Positions 63,939-64,000 of a stretch of 64,000 nucleotides of DNA are shown piece after piece. The DNA is from Stenomitos rutilans HA7619-LM2. Its GTDB lineage: Bacteria; Cyanobacteriota; Cyanobacteriia; Leptolyngbyales; Leptolyngbyaceae. The notes below the pieces were generated by a model that was given only the letters and a program-made list of their open reading frames with translations, was not told the origin of the DNA and made no database searches. Where the stretch lies: contig JAHHIE010000020.1 in assembly GCA_019358945.1 (NCBI GenBank), forward strand, positions 35,542-99,541. The letters run 5' to 3'. Position 1 is the first letter of the stretch. Every line of letters starts with the position of its first letter. The position numbers were made by a program, and so were the translations under genes.

Positions 63939-64000
63939 ATGCTAGATGAGCTAAAGGATTTCATTGACTCTAATCCAGATGCCCGTGAACTCAAGCGAGC
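63939..64000 (+). CDS. partial ORF at window edge, probable IS630-type transposase N-terminus
   Basis: An ATG at 63939 opens a frame that runs off the window: MLDELKDFIDSNPDARELKR. I recall this start from cyanobacterial IS630-family transposases, where a helix-turn-helix domain follows. Only 20 codons are visible, so the call depends on memory. TATATATA (63871-63878) followed by GCAATCCCAAGTCA just upstream could be the TA target and left end of the element. Confidence 0.55.
   Translation, partial: MLDELKDFIDSNPDARELKR

Overview
The window is a stretch of cyanobacterial chromosome. The evidence is the very frequent HIP1 octamer GCGATCGC on both strands, a full urtABCDE urea transporter behind an NtcA-type promoter, an SLH/OprB-type porin, a GUN4-domain protein, a kdp operon of cyanobacterial layout, and several gene families I know only from cyanobacteria. 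Dispersed palindromic repeats and IS remnants suggest a filamentous, Leptolyngbya-like genome, but that placement is inference. I saw no rRNA or tRNA genes.

Layout. 1-4.1 kb: repeats, an FMN reductase, a GH31 alpha-glucosidase and a small conserved protein. 4.2-7.7 kb (minus): a GDT1/Mnx-type manganese exporter behind a yybP-ykoY Mn2+ riboswitch, then a GT39-like membrane protein and an ICMT-like membrane methyltransferase. 8.1-14.3 kb (minus): urtABCDE and ureG. 14.3-24.1 kb (minus): a probable cell-surface glycan block (two extended-SDR epimerases, a DPM1-like GT2, two large polytopic proteins) and a subtilase. 24.4-27 kb (plus): rpe and a second GT39-like protein. 27-33.6 kb: GUN4-like gene and kdpA-(smORF)-kdpB-kdpF/G-kdpC. 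33.7-39 kb: Ser/Thr kinase, aquaporin and GH63 glucosidase. 39.4-42.7 kb (minus): two SDRs and a GMC oxidoreductase. 43.2-46.1 kb: a repeat-rich island with an Asn/Arg/Asp-rich exported protein, a truncated NACHT-like N-terminus, and a frameshifted REP-associated transposase (RAYT) between two 33-bp palindromes. 46.3-48 kb: porin. 48.7-53 kb (plus): ssuADCB sulfonate operon. 53.1-54.9 kb: a decayed IS701-family element sitting on the stop codon of an SDH-family protease gene. 55-61 kb (plus): disordered protein, DUF99, and a MerR-linked redox cluster (merR, carboxymuconolactone decarboxylase, SDR, two tandem aldo/keto reductases) containing a twelve-unit 21-bp tandem array. 61.2-64 kb: GHL10-type hydrolase, small membrane protein, SDR, and the start of a probable transposase cut by the window edge.

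How the genes work together. Three nutrient modules stand out: nitrogen (Urt plus UreG, NtcA), sulfur (Ssu) and potassium (Kdp). Two modules look like stress handling: osmolyte or polysaccharide turnover (GH63, aquaporin, GH31) and redox/aldehyde detoxification (MerR cluster). The surface-glycan block fits a path from epimerised nucleotide sugars, through a polyprenyl-phosphate sugar made by the GT2, to GT-C type transferases; this is inferred from family composition.

Most unusual signals: the RAYT with a dispersed 33-bp palindrome family (a REPtron-like unit), a 102-bp MITE-like family in three copies, two 21-bp-periodic noncoding arrays, an unannotated 58-aa membrane ORF between kdpA and kdpB, a subtilase with Glu where the catalytic Asp is expected, and a GT39 paralogue lacking its catalytic Asp.
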